A DNA stretch of 64,000 bases, taken from Paraspadella gotoi (taxonomy: Eukaryota > Chaetognatha). Position 1 is the stretch's first letter. Each line of letters begins with the position of its first letter. This document shows positions 35,427 to 48,040 of this stretch, piece by piece. Where the stretch lies: the NCBI GenBank assembly GCA_051294375.1, contig CM119267.1, positions 24,234,111 through 24,298,110 on the forward strand. The letters are read 5' to 3'. The notes below the pieces were generated by a model. It was not told where the DNA came from and made no database searches. It worked only from the letters and a program-made list of their open reading frames with translations. The translations under genes were made by a program, and so were the position numbers.

Positions 35427-35451
35427 NNNNNNNNNNNNNNNNNNNNNNNNN
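35427..35451. other. Assembly gap, 25 N
   Basis: Preceded by an 85-bp fragment (35342-35426) that belongs elsewhere in the block (compare 40636-40720), which points to a chimeric join. Confidence 1.
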
Positions 35452-36849
35452 AAGACGCTAAATTATATGCATTTTAAAATTGACGCCAACGAATGTAATC
35501 CGTGACTTTACAGTGAAAATATAATGTTCACGTGAAACTTTTTGTTTCGAAAATTCATTTGTCGAGGAAAAGTCCTGGAAGCTTGCCGGGACGGATGCTG
35601 ATGCGGGACTGGCGCCGCTGCGGAGGAGGATTGCTGGCTGTGCGGGACCGGCGCGGCTGCGGGGGGTGGGTTATGTGGGTAATCGCGGAAATTAACTTAA
35701 TATTCGGCTCCCGCGAACTAAATTCGGAAATGAGCTGCATGATGAGTTTGGAATTAAGGATCGAGGCAACAATGTTGATTGTTTGTATACTATTATAGAT
35801 AAGAGGTAATACATACATACTTTTACCTAATTATAAAATCTTTATCGGTAATCTGTTAAACAAAAATATTAATAAAAAAACATTTTCATTGATGACTTTT
35901 AACGTTGTAAAATAGATTCAGAAAATATGCAAGTTCACGCAAAAATGTTAATGAGTTTAGGGCTGCCGCATCGTTCGAATCGAAGTTTCTGATGCAAGAT
36001 TCCTTTATATATTTATTCTATTGCAAAAACTGCATAGTAAGGGCCCATATAAATTTATATCCAATATGGGTAGATTCGGTAAAGCTTAGCGTCTTGGAAG
36101 CCAACGGGAGGTAGAGCTGCGATCGAAATTCCCATTTTATCATGCCATAAATGGTATTTAAATAACTTGGTCAGACGTTTTTTCCCGGTTCCCAAAAACT
36201 GCTTGATCTTTTTGTAAAATTAGAACAAATCATACATATCAGTTATGTTTTCGGGTAGCCTTATTGTCTTCTCTACTAGAAAAAAAAGAAAAAGTTTAAT
36301 TCTTGCATCTTGAATGCTTGATTAAAGCAAATCAAATGAACTGGTTTTTTAGGTTGAAAACTGCATAGTCAAGCCTTCAATTTGTTTTTTGTTCTAAGAC
36401 CAAATCGAAAGAAACTATATTGTTTTTACTATCTGTTTCAGGTTATAGCGCGGGGAGAAATTTAGAGAGTTTATATTAAATTTAGAGCAAATAGAAGCGA
36501 TATCAAGTTTTTTGCATGCTAAAAGCTTTTTTAAGCCGCGTTCGGTCTGTATTGAAAATGGTTGGACGTAGGTTATCAATGCGAGGACATTCAATTTAAA
36601 AATAAGCATTGATCATGCGCGATCCGGGCCAGATAAATACCATATTTCAAACATGGCCTTTACCGTATTTTTACGTTTTAGAACGCAGTCCTGTATGAAA
36701 TGTTTGAATTTCACGCCTGTGATATTGCACGTTCTAGGCGTCGTTTGTCCTTGTTAGGTCTCTTATTTCTTTATCTCTTGAAGAGAACATTAATTATTGT
36801 TATGTGAATAGTGACAAAACCGTCAATAAAATCTTAAAAGCAATAGAGG

Positions 36850-37090
36850 ATCGAGCCCTACTTTTAATGATAACAAATATGATGCGATGATAACAAATAT
36901 TGATGCGATGATAACCAAATATTGGATGCGAAGATAACCGAAGGATTGATCGATGATAACCAAATGATGGATGCGATGATAGTCATTCATTGATGCGATG
37001 ATAATCTTCATTGATGCGAGTGATAGTCCTTCATTGATCGGATGATAATCATTCATTGATGCGATGATAGTTCATTCATTGACGTGACGT
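36850..37090. repeat. 22-27-bp TGATGCGATGATAA repeat
   Basis: About nine units of GATGCGATGATAA with CCAAATATTG or TCATTCAT spacers, indel-rich. Confidence 0.85.
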
Positions 37091-37114
37091 GACTTTGAAA
37101 AAAACGTATGGCAT

Positions 37115-39045
37115 ATTTTTAAAAAAAGTATGCATACTTCAAAAAAGTATGCATACTTGGGAAAAGTAATGCATACTTTTTTCAAGTATGCATACTTTTT
37201 TCATGTAGCTTTACTTTTTAAAGTATGCATCTTTTTTTAAACTTTTTTCAAGTATGCATACTTTTTTTCAAAGTATGCATACTCTTTAAAAAGTATGTAT
37301 ACTTTTTTAAAGTATGTATACTTTTTTTTCAAAGTATGTATACTTTTTCAAAAGTATTGCATACTTTTTTAAACTATGCATACTTTTTAAAATATGCATA
37401 CTTTTTTGAAGTATGCATACTTTTTTAAAAATATGCATACTTTTTTTAAAATATGCATTACTTTTTTTAAAGTATGCATACTTTTTTTAAAATATGCATA
37501 CTTTTTTCAAAGTTATGCATACTTTTTTCAAGTATGCATAACTTTCAAAGTAATTTTTTCAGTATGCATACTTTTTTCAAAGTATGCATACTTTTTTGAA
37601 GTATGCATACTTTTTAATATGCATTACTTTTTTTCCAAAGTATGCCATACTTTTTTTCAAAAGTATTGCATACTTTTTTCAAAGTATGCATACTTTTTTC
37701 AAAGTATGCATACTTTTTAAAGTATGCATACTTTTTTAAAAATTGCATAGTATTGCATACTTTTTTCCCAAAGTATGCATACTTTTTTAAAGTATGCTAC
37801 TTTTTTTAAAACTTTTTTCAAAGTAATGCATACTTTTCAAAGTATGCATACTCTTTTGAAGTATGATACTTTTTCAAAGTATGCATTGTACTTTTTTTCA
37901 AAAGTATGCATACTTTTTTTAAAGTATGCATACTTTTTTAAAAATATGCATAGTTATTGCATCTTTTTCAAAGTATGCATATTTTTGACGTTTTTTAAGT
38001 ATGCATACTTTTTTAAACTTTTTTCAAAGTATGCATACTTTTTCAAAGTATGCATACTCTTTTGAAGTATGCACTACTTTTTTCAAAGTATGCATACTTT
38101 TTTTGAAAGTATGCATACTTTTTTTAATTATGCATACCAATTTTTTGAAAGTATGCATACTTTTTTAAAAATATGCATACTTTTTCCAAAAGGTATGCAT
38201 TACTTTTTTTAAAATATGCTACTTTTTTCAAAGTATGGCATTACTTTTTTCAAAGTATGCTACTTTTTTTTCAAAGTATTTTTTCAAAGTATGCATACTT
38301 TTTTTCAAAGTATGCATACTTTTTGAGTATGCATACTTTTTTAAAATATGCTACTTTTTTCCAAATTAATGCATTACTTTTTCAAAGTATGCATACTTTT
38401 TCAAAGTATGCCATTTACTTTTTAAAGTATGCATACTTTTTTAAAATATGGCATAGTATTGCATACTTTTTTCAAAGTATGCATACTTTTTTAAAGTATG
38501 CATACTTTTTTTTAAAACTTTTTCAAAGTATGCATACTTTTTTCAAAAGTATGCATACTCTTTATGAAGGTATGTGCATACTTTTTTCAAAGTATGGCAT
38601 ACTTTCAAATGTATGCATACTCTTTTGAAGTTGCATTACTTTTTTTCAAGTATGCATACTTTTTCAAAAGTATGCATACTTTTTTCAAAGTATGCATACT
38701 TTTTTCAAAGTATGCATACTTTTTTCAAAGTATGCATACTTTTTTGAAGTATGCATACTGGTTTTGAAGTATGCATACTTTTTTCAAAGTATTGCATACT
38801 TTTTTCAAAGTATGCATCTTTTTTTTCAAAGTATGCATACTTTTTGAAGTATGCATTACTTTTTTTTTAACTTTTTTCAGAAGTATGCATACTTTTTTCA
38901 AAGTATGCATATTTTTTGAAGTATGGCATACTTTTTTTCAACTTGCATACTTTTCAACTTGCATATTTTTTTCAACTTGCATCTCTTTTTCAACTTGCAT
39001 ATCTTTTTCAACTTGCATATCTTTTTTCAACTTTGCAACTTTTTA
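37115..39045. repeat. Palindromic 20-bp satellite, about 90 units
   Basis: Tandem unit AAGTATGCATACTTTTTTCA. Its first 14 bases form a perfect palindrome, AAGTATGCATACTT, joined by short T-runs. Units vary mainly in T-run length and by single indels. The last units (38940-39040) change to CAACTTGCATA. Phe/Tyr/Cys-rich frames across it are not genes. Confidence 0.95.
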
Positions 39046-39841
39046 ATGATTACGCCTAAATTATCTTAGTCAAATCCCGACATTGTTGCTCAAACTTTGT
39101 TCATAATAAATAAGCCGGATTCAGAATTTGGACAAATTTTTAAATATTAAACTATCGTCATCATCATTAGTTTAATTAATTTTATTCTTGCATCAATTTA
39201 CTTTACCTTATCAATCATTATCTTTTATTATAGTTTTATATGCTATCATATTAAAATCTGTTTATCATTTAAATTAAAAATGATTTAAAAATGAAAAATT
39301 AATCGTGAAGTGACGATAGTGGAATTCTTAATCTTGAATTAACGATATTAAATTGAGTAATTTAATAGTAGTTTTTGCTGGTAAGATTCTGTCAATTATA
39401 CTTTCCAATCTTTTACTTTCTTTTGGCTTCTTGTTCTTTCCCTTTTTTATTCTGTTTTTATAAGTATGTATTTTTGTGATTAATTTTGTAAGAGAATTCC
39501 TTTTTTCCGGGCTTTGCTTATTCTATTTTCTCTTATGAGGGCCCGGTTCGCGCATAATCGCTATTTATCGGTTTTAACTTAGTACTACGGTAGTCAAATC
39601 CTTATTGGGATTCAAAACGAGAGTTCGATTTTAAGCGAAAGGTTGATCGATTTGAAGCGCGCGATTTTGCGACTGTTTATATTGCCATAACTTCTTGAAC
39701 GGATTATCCGATTTTTATGAAATTTTGCATATAGATAGTATTTTAATTCCCTATCGATCGGTACCAAATTTATTTAAAAGATTACTCAATAGTTTAGAAA
39801 CGATCACATCCCCCAAATAGTGTATCGTAACGGAGAATTTA

Positions 39842-39848
39842 TTCCTCT

Positions 39849-39931
<83 letters not shown>

Positions 39932-39932
39932 C
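39842..39932. repeat. (CT)n microsatellite in block copy 3
   Basis: CT array with short breaks. Confidence 0.93.
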
Positions 39933-41239
39933 GAGACTCCGATTCCTCAAAGTTGTTATCACGAGTCAAAGATAGAGAGGGAGACAGAGAGGAGAGAGGA
40001 AATACGGAAAAAACAAAAATAGGATGTGATAGAATTAATGATACTATAGAAATCTAAGAAAGATCGAAGAAAAAATTTAAAAGGAACTTCAAGGCTGTGA
40101 GCTTTGACAGTGTGAGAGAGATATCAATTGAATTAAAGAAATTAAATATCGAACAAAAATTAAGAGAAAACAAAGAACATATTTTTAGAATAATTATAAT
40201 GCTTGTATCGCAATGCCGTCTGTCTCAAAGGCGGCCGCCGCGATAAGGGGCGTTAATACAAACTTTAACGCTTCCTTTTGAATTCTAACTTCACGCAATC
40301 TCGGCACTAAAAGTTGCCAGTTCGGTAAAAATAGCGCCGAGGAACGAAGGCGCGGCGCTGAAGCTCGAAGGGCGGCGACAACAGTTCTGCGCTGACCTAT
40401 AGGCGCTGGCAATCGAATCCAGTGGCAATGCGAGCCAAGTGGCAACGCCCTGTGCCCAGGTGTAATGCCTCGCCCAGGTGTTAGAAGTCTGGGCGGAAAT
40501 AAATAATACTAAAACTAATGTCAAAGTACTCAACAAATATAATATCAAACTTTGACATTTTACCTTGTAATTGAAGCTAAAAATAAAAAAGTAAGCTGCT
40601 TCTTCTTTGAAACCGCATAAATTCACCAACTTTTTAAGATAACCATAACAAATAATTTTTCCAAACTCTAAAAATATGAATGAAAAAGCACCAAAAACAA
40701 TTCTTAAACTGCAATGATGTAAAATTGAATCAGGTTGAACCCACTCGGATTGCACTAACTTACCAAAAAACAAAAACGAATTCTGCAATTTCAGAGTCAA
40801 AGCAAAAATAATAAAAGATCGTCGCTAATTCTTATAAAACATTGAAACCAGTTGGGCATTAGTCTTATATTTTCTTAACAGCTAATAACTTTTTTTACTA
40901 CCAAAAAAGCTTGAGAAAGATATTTATTACCACAATCGATATAAGACAAGGGACAATGGAAATTTTGAACCATACACATCTAAAGATATACATTGATGGA
41001 ATAACCTTAGATCTGAGAATTATGTCAAAAAATACAGTACTGTATAAAGGAAAGGGAAACAAAATTAAAACAAAGAAAAAAAAATAAAGCCAGAACGAAA
41101 CATATGAAGGAGAACATAAGGGAAAATAATAGAAAGAAGAACATAAAAAGCGAAGTGAAACTAAAAAGAACAATACTAAGAAGAACAATCAAACCTCGGA
41201 GAACCATACTAACCTACTAGCAGAATCTGAAAAGTACAA

Positions 41240-41640
41240 TAAAACCTAGGACAACCTTATGAGAAAGAACCATACTAAGAATAGCAATATAACCTAAGAG
41301 AACCATTTGGTAAAACATACTAAGAATAGCAATAAATCCTAAGAGAACCATATGAAGAAACATACTAAGAATAGCAATAAATCCTAAGACAACCATATGA
41401 AGAAACATACTAAGAATAGTAATAAATCCTAAGAGAACCATATGAAGAAACATACTAAGAATAGCAATAAAACCTAAGAGAACCATATGAAGAAACATAC
41501 TAAGAATAGCAATAAAACCTAAGAGAACCATATGAAGAAACATACTAAGAATAGCAATAAAACCTAAGAGAACCATATGAAGAAACATACTAAGAATAGC
41601 AATAAAACCTAAGAGAACCATATGAAGAAGAGCCATGTGA
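41240..41640. repeat. 45-bp minisatellite, copy 3, about 9 units
   Basis: Reverse-orientation array, regular; adjacent units are nearly identical. Confidence 0.93.
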
Positions 41641-41760
41641 TGAACGTGTCTCGTTGAACGAGCGTCGTGAAACTGGAAGAGAGAAGGGGGAAGTGTTTTG
41701 CCTTCTGGCTGGAACGCCGCAAGAATATTATGATTTCCATAGAGAGAGAGAGAGAGAGAG

Positions 41761-41825
<65 letters not shown>

Positions 41826-41929
41826 ATGGAAATCATAATATTCTTGCGGCCGTTCCAGCCAGAAGGCAAAACACTTCCCCCTTCTCTCTTCCAGTTTCAC
41901 GACGCTCGTTCAACGAGACACCTTTCACA

Positions 41930-42800
41930 TGGCTCTTCTTCATATGGTTCTCTTAGGTTTATTGCTATTCTTAGTATGTTTCTTCATATGGTCTCTTAGG
42001 TTTTATTGCTATTCTTAGTATGTTTCTTCATATGGTTCTCTTAGGTTTTATTGCTATTCTTAGTATGTTTCTTCATATGGTTCTCTTAGGTTTTATTGCT
42101 ATTCTTAGTAATTTTCTCATATGGTTCTCTTAGGTTTTATTGCTATTCTTAGTATGTTTCTTCATATGGTTCTCTTAGGTTTTATTGCTATTCTTAGTAT
42201 GTTTCTTCATATGGTTCTCTTAGGTTTTATTGCTATTCTTAGTATGTTTCTTCATATGGTTCTCTTAGGTTTTATTGCTATTCTTAGTATTTTCTTCATA
42301 TGGTTTCTTAGGTTTATTGCTATTCTTAGTATGTTTCTTCATATGGTTCTCTTAGGTTTTATTGCTATTCTTAGTATGTTTCTTCATATGGTTCTCTTTA
42401 GGTTTTATTGCTATTCTTAGTATGTTTCTTCATCTATGGTTCTCTTAGGTTTTATTGCTATTCTTAGTATGTTCTTCATATGGTTTCTCTTAGGTTTATT
42501 GCTATTCTTAGTATGTTTTTCATATGGTTCTCTTAGGTTTATTGCTATTCTTAGTATGTTTCTTCATATGGATTCTCTTAATTTTACTATTCTTAGTATG
42601 TTTCTTCATATGGTTGTCTTAGGATTTATTGCTATTCTTAGTATGTTTCTTCATATGGTTCTCTTAGGATTTATTGCTATTTTAGTATGTTTTACCAAAT
42701 GGTTCTTTAGGTTATATTGCTATTCTTAGTATGGTTCTTTCTCATAAGGTTGTCCTAGGTTTTATTGTACTTTTCAGATTCTGCTAGTAGGTTAGTATGG
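41930..42800. repeat. 45-bp minisatellite, copy 4, about 19 units
   Basis: The most regular array. In one plus-strand frame the unit encodes MVLLGFIAILSMFLH, fifteen hydrophobic residues, so frames of up to 99 codons arise. The frame breaks at indels in all copies and has no promoter, start context or flanking coding sequence. Confidence 0.95.
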
Positions 42801-42890
42801 TTCTCCGAGGTTTGATTGTTCTTCTTAGTATTGTTCTTTTTTAGTTTCACTTCGCTTTTTATGTTCTTCTTTCTATTATTTTCCCTTATG

Positions 42891-45148
42891 AACAATGAAA
42901 ATATGGCGTAACGTTACTTTCCGTGCATTAAAAAAAAGATTCACTGTTCAATATGTATATATTTCATTTTTTTTTTGAAAGCGTTATAGTTTCATATGTT
43001 GAATATCTAAATATCAATGCAAAATCATTTTTTGTTTTTAGATATGACTGAATATAGGTTGAAAGATGAATAATTTTTTTTAAAAGTTACTTATTCAATA
43101 TTTATCAGTAGAACTCTAATAGAAAAAAATAAAAAAAATAATAGTACTATAGTTTAGAGTTTGTCTCAAAATTGATGGAAAAGAAAAACCTCATTTAAAA
43201 ATTTCGATCGGGAAGTGGGGTAACTAAGGCTTACAAAATGCGCATCCTCCACACCCGATTGTTCTTCTCAAATATAATTTTTTTTATTATACATTTGAAA
43301 GGGAAAAAAAGGAAATTTGAATGGCAGGTTGCAGAAAGGGTTACAGATAATGCTGAACTTATTGAGCATGATAACCATTGACTTTTATATCTTGTGAATA
43401 GGGGCAAGTAAAGAAATTAAAATAATTTTATCATTAAGTCAAGTCGAGTGAAACCCTTTCCAATAGGGCTATTACGAGGAAATAATTTTTTTTAATTAAA
43501 ATGGATGATAATAATAGAATTAATTCCTTGCTATATTTATAAAAAAAAAATTATCATACAATTTAACACATGATTGTTTTGCTTTGTCAAATATGTTACC
43601 AGCTTATATATTTTTTATAACTTTATTATGATAACGCGTGTGTCAAGCTTTTTAGTTTGCAGTTAAAGATAATGAAATTGACAATTTTTTTTTTCACAGA
43701 ACAAGAAGTATGATGTCAGACTGTTTATAATCAAGCTGAAACATTTTTGTATTTATCATTTTTAATATTTAAAAATTGCATTTTATCAAGCTACAACATA
43801 AATTTTGCTTGTTTTTTACTTTAACTGAAAAATATAAGCAATTTTATGGAATAAAAAAAAATTTAATAATAAACCAAATGTAATTCAGTCTTTTCCTTTT
43901 TCAAATTACAAAGAAAAAAGAAATTTTTATATGCCTTCATTAAAATTTTTAAAGCAAAAAAACTGGTTTATACTTTTAACTCGATTTAAACAAAAGCTTG
44001 TAAAGATTTATGATTTAATTTAATAAAACTCTTTTAGAAAGGTGTCCCATGATTAGCTGCTTTAATTTGATACCACATCCACCTTGCTACCTCTTTTCTT
44101 TCAAAAGTTATTTAAAAGAATAACTTTTTTGTAAATTACGGATACAAATCTTTGTTAAAAAAAATTTCGGCAAAAGCAGGAGTATCTCATCTTATTTCTC
44201 TTTGTACAATACTTAAATTCAAAATAAAACTTGTAAGAAAATTTTTTTGTCATTTAGAGACATATCCACTTTCAGATGTACCCATCGTATAATAATTTAT
44301 ATTATTTATTTCCCCAAAAAAGCCTAATTTATAAAAATTGAAAAATATTTTCAAATTGTTGGAAAAAAAATTTTCGTCCGACCTTATGCTCATTGAGAAT
44401 AATGGTTTTGCATAGAGAAAATCAAATATCAAAAAAATAAAAAAATCAGCCCTCTAGAAAAATCAAATGCTAGAGGCTGATTTTTTTTAGAATGCAAAAT
44501 TTTTTTCCTGACTCATTAATCCATTATTCTCAAGTTTCAAAATATTTTTTTCCAATCACTTCAATCAATTTTTTTTTTATTAATTTAAAAAATGTTTTAT
44601 GATGTTGTTTTGTTGAAAAGAATTGAAAAAAAAAGTGAAAATATAGTAATTATATAAGGTTTTTGAAAATACCTTGAATATTAATAATTGACACAAGGGG
44701 AGTAAGCAGAGAAAACTTCCCATTTCATAAAGAAAATTGAAAATGAATTTGTCTATTGTTATTTAGATAATTGACTATTCAACAAATAAATGATTCATAT
44801 AAATTGAGGAAATGATGGCTAAAAAAATTTCATCTTGGTCTTGGTTAACTATTAGGTTATCGTTAAAGTTTTATGTTTTAATAATATTAATATTTTGTTT
44901 TCATTTTTATAAAAGCAATCTGGTCTAAAATTTTGTAACGTTTCGAAGCTATATTGCTTCATCTTTTACTATTTTTGATCTAGTTAGCTTTTTGTTGATG
45001 GTCAAGGGTTATGGTCAGATACAGTATGTCCAGTAGTATATATCGCCACATATTACCAAAAAGTAATGCGATCAATTAATTTGCTCAAGAAACATTTTAA
45101 AGGACAAATCAGCACGAGACCGTTTCGCCACGTTATTTTTCATTGTGT
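42891..45148. mobile_element. 2.26-kb insertion with inverted ends
   Basis: The empty site in copy 3 reads CCCTTATGTTCTCC (about 41113-41126, reversed). Here CTTATG flanks both sides (42885-42890 and 45149-45154), suggesting a 6-bp target duplication. The ends are imperfect inverted repeats: ACAATGAAAATATGGCG on the left, ACAATGAAAAATAACGTGGC reversed on the right. The interior is very AT-rich with no transposase ORF. Likely a non-autonomous DNA transposon; superfamily not decided. Confidence 0.65.
44359..44555. repeat. Nested imperfect hairpin, about 200 bp
   Basis: Arms pair outward from a 12-base loop: AATCAGCCCTCTAG (44444-44457) with CTAGAGGCTGATT (44470-44482), TGAGAATAATGG (44394-44405) with CCATTATTCTCA (44521-44532), and TTGGAAAAAAA with TTTTTTTCCAA outside. 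Possibly a small foldback element nested in the larger insertion. Confidence 0.75.
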
Positions 45149-45895
45149 CTTATGTTCTCCTTCATATGTATTCGTTCTGGGCTTTATTTTTTTTTCTTTG
45201 TCTTTTAATTTTTGTTTCCCTTTCCTTTATACAGTACTGTATTTTTTTGACATAATTCTCAGATCTAAGGTTATTCATCAATGTATATCTTTAGATGTGT
45301 TATGGTTTCAAAATTTCCAGTTGTTCCCTTCGTTTAATATCGATTGCTGGTAATTAAATATTCTTTCTCAAGCTTTTTGGTAGTAAAAAAAGAAATTATT
45401 TAGCCTGCATTAAGAATATAAGACTAATGCCCAACTGGTTTCAATGTTTTTATAAGAATTAGCGACGATCTTTTATTATTTTTGGCTTTGACTCTGAAAT
45501 TGCAGAATTCGTTTTTGTTTTTGCGTAAGTTTAGTGCAATCCGAGTGGGTTCAACCTGATTCAATTTTACATCATTGAGCAGTTTAAGAATTGTTTTTGG
45601 TGCTTTTTCATTCATATTTTTAGAGTTTGGAAAAATTATTTGTTATGGTTATAAAGTTTGGTGAATTTATGCGGTTTCAAAGAAGAAGCAGCTCACTTTT
45701 TTATTTTTAGCTTCAATTACAAGGTAAAATGTCAAGTTTGATATATTTATTTGTTGAGTACTTTGACATTAGTTTTTAGATTATTATTTTTCCGCCCAGA
45801 CTTCTAACACCTGGGCGAGGCATTACCACCTGGGCACTTGCGCCATTGCCACCTTGGTCGCATTGCCACCCGGATTTGGATGATCTTCTCTCTTT

Positions 45896-45920
45896 NNNNN
45901 NNNNNNNNNNNNNNNNNNNN
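45896..45920. other. Assembly gap, 25 N, at orientation switch
   Basis: Left flank is block copy 4 forward; right flank resumes in reverse orientation at GAGAGCGTCTAAAATT, the far side of a (GA)n tract. Confidence 1.
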
Positions 45921-46204
45921 GAGAGCGTCTAAAATTATTAAGCAAGCCCCGTTTTCCTCCATTAAGGAGGGACCGGCGTCTCATAAACAAACTCCCTCCC
46001 CCTCCTCTTCCTCCATCACCTTATTTTTTCTCCTTTCCTTAATTCCTTTCCTTAATTCTCGTTCTCCTTTTCTGCTCTTCACAACTCTCATTTCACTACC
46101 TTTCCCTTTTTCTCTCTATTCCTCCTCCTCCTCCTCCTCCTACTCCCCCTCCCTCCCCCCTTCCCCGCCTCCAGGTACCATCGGGGAATTCCGCGCGTCT
46201 GAAT

Positions 46205-46950
46205 TCTCGCTCTACTTTTTCTCCTCCATTTTTTTTTCGCGGAGGCGGAGCGATACAGACGGCGGAAGGATCGGCCGGGGGTTGGGAGTGAAGCGGTCCG
46301 GAGCGGAGATTGGTGGAACGAGACTGCGGAGAAAAGAATATATAACGCGGGAGACGAAATAAAAAGACTAGAAGAATATATACAGAGGATTATTACTCGA
46401 GACTAAGAAAAAAGAAAAAGTGAAAAAACTAATAATATTAATAAAAAAAAGAGTGTAAAAGTCTTTGTAATCAGTAATTGAGAAGCCATTTAAAGGAGCA
46501 ATTGAGAAAAAACGGAAAGGAGTAATAAAAGGAGTCGATCGTGAGTTTAAAGGAGCTTTTAAAAAAAAAGCAAGAAGGAAAAAAAACTTAGTGGAGCAAC
46601 TTAAAGGATTGACTTAAACTTAAAGAAGCCCAACTGTGAATTCGAAAGACAAGTTTCGGGGAAGAAAAACCATAAAAAATTCAAAAGAGACAAAACTCAC
46701 CTTAAATTCGTCCTCCGGTAAGTAAGAATATTTCTTTTTATAGATTTATTTCACTTCAGTTCGATCCAAACAATATTAACCTTATTAAACAATATTAATA
46801 TATTAATAATATCCATAAGCGTCGATGTTTTGGGTTATTTTTCCTTTTTCTGATATGAAGATTTTTTTTTATTAGATTAGTCTTTATAAACACTAACAAT
46901 AAACAACAATAATAAAATCGAGTGAAAACAGTAAACAATATTCACAACAG
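46205..46950 (+). promoter_or_regulatory. Promoter-like patch with short intron, block copy 5
   Basis: Same signals as 32195-32921: TTTTTTTTCGCGGAGGCGG, GGCGGAAGGA, TATA-like GAATATATAACG, donor GTAAGT at 46718-46723 and acceptor TTCACAACAG ending at 46950. Confidence 0.4.
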
Positions 46951-47086
46951 AAGACGGAATCTTGAGAGTGAATCTTCACAAAGTGGCAGACTTCCAATTC
47001 TCTCTCGATTGACGACTGGAAACGAGATATAAATATTTTGGCGCCGCGTTGCAAGGAAGTCGATGGGCGTGGCGTTTTGGAGCCGG

Positions 47087-47316
47087 AAGTGCCACGGTTG
47101 CCACGCTCAGAGGAACGATACTGTTAGAAAGTGTTACAAAGTGAAAATGTATCTGATCGCAAGTGCCACGGTTGCCACGCCGAAGGAACAAGACTGGATG
47201 GAAGTGCCACGGTTGCCACGCTCAGAGGAACGATACTGTTAGAAAGTGTTACGAAGTGAAAATGTGTCTGGTCGCAAGTGCCACGGTTGCCACGCCAAAG
47301 GAACAAGACTGGATGG
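47087..47316 (+). repeat. 115-bp tandem module, block copy 5
   Basis: Units 47087-47160 (74 bp), 47161-47201 (41 bp), 47202-47275 (74 bp) and 47276-47316 (41 bp), each starting AAGTGCCACGGTTGCCACGC. Degenerate continuation to about 47500. Confidence 0.92.
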
Positions 47317-47796
47317 AAGTGCCATCCCAAGAGAATTGAGTCTCGTTGAAAGTCACCTACAATTAGTAATGAGTCTGATCAAAAGTGGCACATTTTCCAG
47401 GCTGTGATGAACAAGACTGGATTGAAGTTCCACCCCAAGAGGAACGAGCCTCATCGGAAGTGCCTTGATGCCCGGCTGCCAGGACTGAGATTGGTCGACA
47501 GTCCCACGTCTGCCACGCATAGAGGACGTGTCACGCCCATAAGAAAGCGTCATATAGGAAGTTCATCGCGGCTCTTGTCGTCGACGAGGACACAACGAGT
47601 TTCCAGTGACGAGTCAAATTTTTTTCACAGAACTCGATGTCTGGGGACATTGAGTCACGAGGTAGATTTTTTATGCGTTCTACTTCTCGGTACTAGTCGG
47701 GGATTATCTGGCACAGCAACCTTTATAAAATTAAAGAGCATTATTATAATGCGCAATAGTTTAGTTACAGTGTTTATATTTTTTAAATGGTATATT

Positions 47797-48040
47797 ATTC
47801 TTATTATTATTATTGAGGAGAAGGCGCCAAGTAGGCTGAAGACTACTATCCGTAACTTCCGTGCCCGCTCAGCAGCAATGGAACGGGTCCTGAGCTAGGA
47901 ACCAGCTTTTCCAGGTTTTTCCACGCCCCTAAGTCGGTTTACGGCCGTCCTCGCAGTTCCCGTAGAGTAGGTACCGGGTTGGGATTGGACCCGGTACCTA
48001 GTGGTCATGAGCTGATTCAATGAGCCACGACTACACTATC
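47797..48040 (-). mobile_element. SINE-like element in block copy 5
   Basis: Same element as 33772-34013, with the A-box-like end near 48030 and a (TTA)n tail complement at 47797-47812. Confidence 0.65.

Larger units (their letters stand above)
35957..39818. mobile_element. 3.86-kb insertion with possible AGT duplication
   Basis: Copy 2 reads AATGAGTGTATCG uninterrupted (about 29549). Here the site is split, with AGT on both sides (35954-35956 and 39819-39821). The insert starts TTAGGGCTGCC and ends CATCCCCCAAAT. Its ends share only a GGG-N7-ATCGTT pattern when one is reversed, so terminal inverted repeats are weak. No transposase is seen; it looks non-autonomous. Most of the interior is tandem repeat. 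Confidence 0.6.
35452..41762 (-). repeat. Composite block, copy 3 (reverse, partial)
   Basis: Runs from the GC-rich module to the (GA)n tract, with a 3.86-kb insertion at 35957-39818. It ends at a palindrome centre rather than continuing to the SINE and PLE. Confidence 0.88.
41105..42890. repeat. Large palindrome centred near 41763
   Basis: (GA)n meets (CT)n at GAGATCTC, and both flanks carry the same ATCATAATATTCTTGCGG, GTTCAACGAG and 45-bp repeat sequences in opposite orientation. Arms differ in repeat number (about 9 against 19 units). Homology continues past 42890 after the insertion, to 45895. Confidence 0.93.
41763..45895 (+). repeat. Composite block, copy 4 (forward, partial)
   Basis: From (CT)n through the 45-bp minisatellite to the CACCTGGGC module, interrupted by the 2.26-kb insertion. 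Confidence 0.88.

Noticed and set aside
37115-39045. CRISPR-like array of regular palindromic repeats
   Set aside because: No unique spacers: only variable T-runs separate the palindromes, and the window is eukaryotic.
37225-39046. Phe/Tyr/Cys/His-rich ORFs of 60-150 codons
   Set aside because: Translation of the 20-bp palindromic satellite with frame changes at every indel.
35957-39818. Helitron
   Set aside because: No 5' TC, no 3' hairpin plus CTRR, and a short duplication is present.
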